Source of the DNA: Sporosarcina aquimarina
Lineage (GTDB): Bacteria; Bacillota; Bacilli; Bacillales_A; Planococcaceae
Reading direction: 5' to 3'
DNA: 64,000 nt
NCBI RefSeq assembly: GCF_023715615.1
Contig: NZ_JAMBOM010000002.1
Coordinates: forward strand, 410,898-474,897
The translations under genes were made by a program, and so were the position numbers. The notes beneath the pieces are model-generated. The model made no database searches, was not told where the DNA came from, and worked only from the letters and a program-made list of their open reading frames with translations. Positions 62,223 through 64,000 of the stretch are shown here, in pieces. The first letter of the stretch is position 1; each line of letters starts with the position of its first letter.

Positions 62223-62298
62223 TGGTGGCTCAGGACGGAATCGAACCGCCGACACAAGGATTTTCAGTCCTTTGCTCTACCGACTGAGCTACTGAGCC
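62223..62298 (-). tRNA. tRNA-Phe (GAA)
   Basis: Anticodon GAA in CTGAAAA; acceptor GGCTCAG/CTGAGCC, CCA encoded. In B. subtilis trnB a tRNA-His follows here; it is absent. Confidence 0.95.
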
Positions 62299-62332
62299 AC
62301 ATAGTATTTAATAGACTATGTATTAAAAGAAA

Positions 62333-62408
62333 TGGCGGTCCCGACCGGGGTCGAACCGGCGATCTCCTGCGTGACAGGCAGGCATGTTAACCACTACACC
62401 ACGGGACC
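62333..62408 (-). tRNA. tRNA-Asp (GUC)
   Basis: Anticodon GTC in CTGTCAC; acceptor GGTCCCG/CGGGACC, discriminator G, CCA encoded. Confidence 0.95.
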
Positions 62409-62411
62409 ATT

Positions 62412-62486
<75 letters not shown>

Positions 62487-62512
62487 ATAATACTACTATA
62501 GTGTTTAAAAAA

Positions 62513-62605
62513 TGGAGGAGGTAGAGGGATTCGAACCCCCGCGGGTTTTGACACCCCTGTCGGTTTTCAAGACCGATCCCTTCAGCCGAACTTGGGTATA
62601 CCTCC
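62513..62605 (-). tRNA. tRNA-Ser (UGA)
   Basis: Anticodon TGA in CTTGAAA; long variable arm; acceptor GGAGGTA/TACCTCC; CCA encoded. Confidence 0.95.
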
Positions 62606-62624
62606 GTGCAATAAAAAGCAATAC

Positions 62625-62701
62625 TGGTGGACCTTGCAGGACTCGAACCTGCGACCGGACGGTTATGAGCCGTCTGCTCTAACCAACTGAGCTAAAGGTC
62701 C
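62625..62701 (-). tRNA. tRNA-Ile2 (CAU, lysidine-modified) by position
   Basis: Anticodon CAT in CTCATAA; acceptor GGACCTT/AAGGTCC. Two elongator-like CAU tRNAs occur; this one takes the trnB place of tRNA-Ile (Met-Ile-Ser-fMet), so I assign it as the TilS substrate reading AUA. Confidence 0.75.
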
Positions 62702-62707
62702 TTTGGA

Positions 62708-62781
62708 TGGCGGCAGAGGGGATCGAACCCCCGACCTCACGGGTATGAACCGTACGCTCTAGCCAGCTGAGCTACGCCGCC
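62708..62781 (-). tRNA. tRNA-Met (CAU), elongator
   Basis: Anticodon CAT in GTTCATA; acceptor GGCGGCG with TGCCGCC; CCA not encoded. Position after tRNA-Ala matches trnB. Confidence 0.85.
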
Positions 62782-62803
62782 AAGAAATGGATTGTAATGA
62801 TTA

Positions 62804-62879
62804 TGGTGGAGCCTAGCGGGATCGAACCGCTGACCTCCTGCGTGCAAGGCAGGCGCTCTCCCAGCTGAGCTAAGGCCCC
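62804..62879 (-). tRNA. tRNA-Ala (UGC)
   Basis: Anticodon TGC in CTTGCAC; GGGGCCT acceptor with the G-T wobble typical of tRNA-Ala; CCA encoded. Confidence 0.95.
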
Positions 62880-62890
62880 TCTTTAAAAGA

Positions 62891-62967
62891 TGGTCGGGAA
62901 GACAGGATTCGAACCTGCGACCCCTTGGTCCCAAACCAAGTGCTCTACCAAGCTGAGCTACTTCCCG
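62891..62967 (-). tRNA. tRNA-Pro (UGG)
   Basis: Anticodon TGG in TTTGGGA; acceptor CGGGAAG/CTTCCCG; CCA encoded. Confidence 0.95.
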
Positions 62968-62992
62968 AGTCTAAATCTAACGTTTTTAAAAT

Positions 62993-63069
<77 letters not shown>

Positions 63070-63107
63070 AAACATAATGCTTATAAGTCATGCGTAGTAA
63101 ATTGCAG

Positions 63108-63182
63108 TGGAGCGGAAGACGGGATTCGAACCCGCGACCCCGACCTTGGCAAGGTCGTATTCTACCACTGAACTACTTCCGC
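63108..63182 (-). tRNA. tRNA-Gly (GCC)
   Basis: Anticodon GCC in TTGCCAA; acceptor GCGGAAG/CTTCCGC; CCA encoded. In trnB a second tRNA-Leu follows; it is absent. Confidence 0.95.
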
Positions 63183-63190
63183 AAAAGTGA

Positions 63191-63272
63191 TGCGGGTGAA
63201 GGGACTTGAACCCCCACGCCCGAAGGCACTAGATCCTAAGTCTAGCGCGTCTGCCAATTCCGCCACACCCGC
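63191..63272 (-). tRNA. tRNA-Leu (UAG)
   Basis: Anticodon TAG in CTTAGGA; long variable arm; acceptor GCGGGTG/CACCCGC; CCA not encoded. Confidence 0.95.
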
Positions 63273-63306
63273 ATATAATTGTAGTTCTCTAAGCATGTTA
63301 AATATA

Positions 63307-63382
63307 TGGTGAGCCATGCAGGATTCGAACCTGCGACCCTCTGATTAAAAGTCAGATGCTCTACCAACTGAGCTAATGGCTC
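63307..63382 (-). tRNA. tRNA-Lys (UUU)
   Basis: Anticodon TTT in CTTTTAA; acceptor GAGCCAT/ATGGCTC; CCA encoded. Confidence 0.95.
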
Positions 63383-63390
63383 GTACTAAG

Positions 63391-63466
<76 letters not shown>

Positions 63467-63474
63467 ACAAAATA

Positions 63475-63550
63475 TGGTGGAGGATGACGGGCTCGAACCG
63501 CCGACCCTCTGCTTGTAAGGCAGATGCTCTCCCAGCTGAGCTAATCCTCC
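63475..63550 (-). tRNA. tRNA-Val (UAC)
   Basis: Anticodon TAC in CTTACAA; acceptor GGAGGAT/ATCCTCC; CCA encoded. First tRNA after 5S rRNA. Confidence 0.95.
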
Positions 63551-63574
63551 ATATATCACGCATAACTGCGCTTG

Positions 63575-63691
63575 CCTGGCAACGTCCTACTCTCACAGGG
63601 GGAAGCCCCCTACTACCATCGGCGCTGAAGAACTTAACTTCCGTGTTCGGTATGGGAACGGGTGTGACCTCTTCGCCATCATTACCAGACA
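63575..63691 (-). rRNA. rrf: 5S ribosomal RNA
   Basis: Minus strand carries the conserved GGTCACACCCGTTCCCATAC, CCGAACACGGAAGTTAAG and GAGAGTAGGACG blocks. Ends are estimated from the closing TGTCTGG / CCAGGCA pairing, about 117 nt. Confidence 0.93.
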
Positions 63692-63868
63692 AGTGTGCTC
63701 GCCCTGTTTCAAGGACATTTACTATTATACACTACATCTTATGTAGAATGCAATACTTTTTTGAAAGAACTTTTGTTCATTCAAAACTGGATAAAACAAA
63801 CACTGAAACTCAAAACAATCACACAATTCATCAACTTGTACGGTAGCTGAAATCCAGCTCCGTCTTTT
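63692..63868 (-). other. 23S-5S spacer
   Basis: Internal spacer of the rRNA operon. It contains no tRNA; AT-rich with no coding frame I can support. Confidence 0.7.
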
Positions 63869-64000
63869 TGGATAAGTCCTCGATCGATTAGTATCTGTCA
63901 GCTCCACATGTCGCCATGCTTCCACACCAGACCTATCCACCTCATCATCTTTGAGGGATCTTACTTACTTGCGTAATGGGAAATCTCATCTTGAGGGGGG
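63869..64000 (-). rRNA. rrl: 23S ribosomal RNA, 3' end (partial)
   Basis: Minus strand ends in the conserved TCGATCGAGGACTTA tail, with TGACAGATACTAATCGATCG just before it. Gene continues beyond the window. The 3' boundary is approximate. Confidence 0.93.

Overview
The window is chromosomal DNA from a low-GC Gram-positive bacterium of the order Bacillales. A Sporosarcina-like member of the Planococcaceae is my best guess. The evidence is the B. subtilis-like neighbourhoods (an S-box metK beside pckA, a menF-menD-menH-menB-menE run with menA and yteA, and a trnB-type tRNA array next to an rRNA operon), strong AGGAGG ribosome-binding sites with many TTG/GTG starts, and the IS1182 and T-box types present. 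The genus is inference only.

Layout. 0-9 kb: a methyltransferase, paiAB, a MocR regulator, two MFS exporters, a DUF1992 protein and an HTH-TPR regulator. 9-25 kb: an accessory segment of small stand-alone genes (GNATs, DNA alkylation repair, DUF1801, DUF5071, LysE exporter, ECF sigma with DUF4179 partner, amidase, VanX-like dipeptidase, deoxyribosyltransferase, P-loop kinase, DinB). It is littered with gene remnants and dispersed palindromic repeats. Several of its genes carry single-base homopolymer frameshifts or a near-cognate codon (ATT, ATC, ACG) where the start codon should be. 25-36 kb: pepA, yqxD, cupin, a type III polyketide synthase pair (bpsA-bpsB), a T-box controlled NhaC antiporter, a secreted nuclease and an ars operon (arsR-arsB-arsC plus an arsO-like flavoprotein). 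36-53 kb: large-subunit catalase, paired crcB, a UvrD-type helicase, signal peptidase I, an alpha/beta hydrolase, gamma carbonic anhydrase, metK with its SAM riboswitch, pckA, a relic of an IS1182-type element between GC-rich repeats, a second hydrolase, ytkD, malic enzyme, yjfB, dps, yidD and a Zur-boxed zinc lipoprotein. 53-62 kb: the menaquinone genes, menA and yteA. 61.8-64 kb: 19 tRNA genes, 5S rRNA and the 3' end of 23S rRNA, all on the minus strand.

Functional links. The men genes convert chorismate to dihydroxynaphthoate and MenA prenylates it. metK and pckA diverge from a shared symmetric promoter region with a CcpN-like site. Metal and metalloid responses are written in cis: ArsR inverted repeats, a Zur box and a tyrosine-type T-box.

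Most unusual signals: (1) a probable translational attenuator in front of an MFS exporter, and a weaker one in front of a methyltransferase; (2) start-codon and homopolymer lesions clustered in the accessory segment; (3) two families of dispersed repeats and an IS1182 relic whose two halves face opposite ways; (4) a YtpA-like hydrolase whose nucleophilic serine is replaced by glycine. No new multi-gene defence or biosynthetic system was seen.
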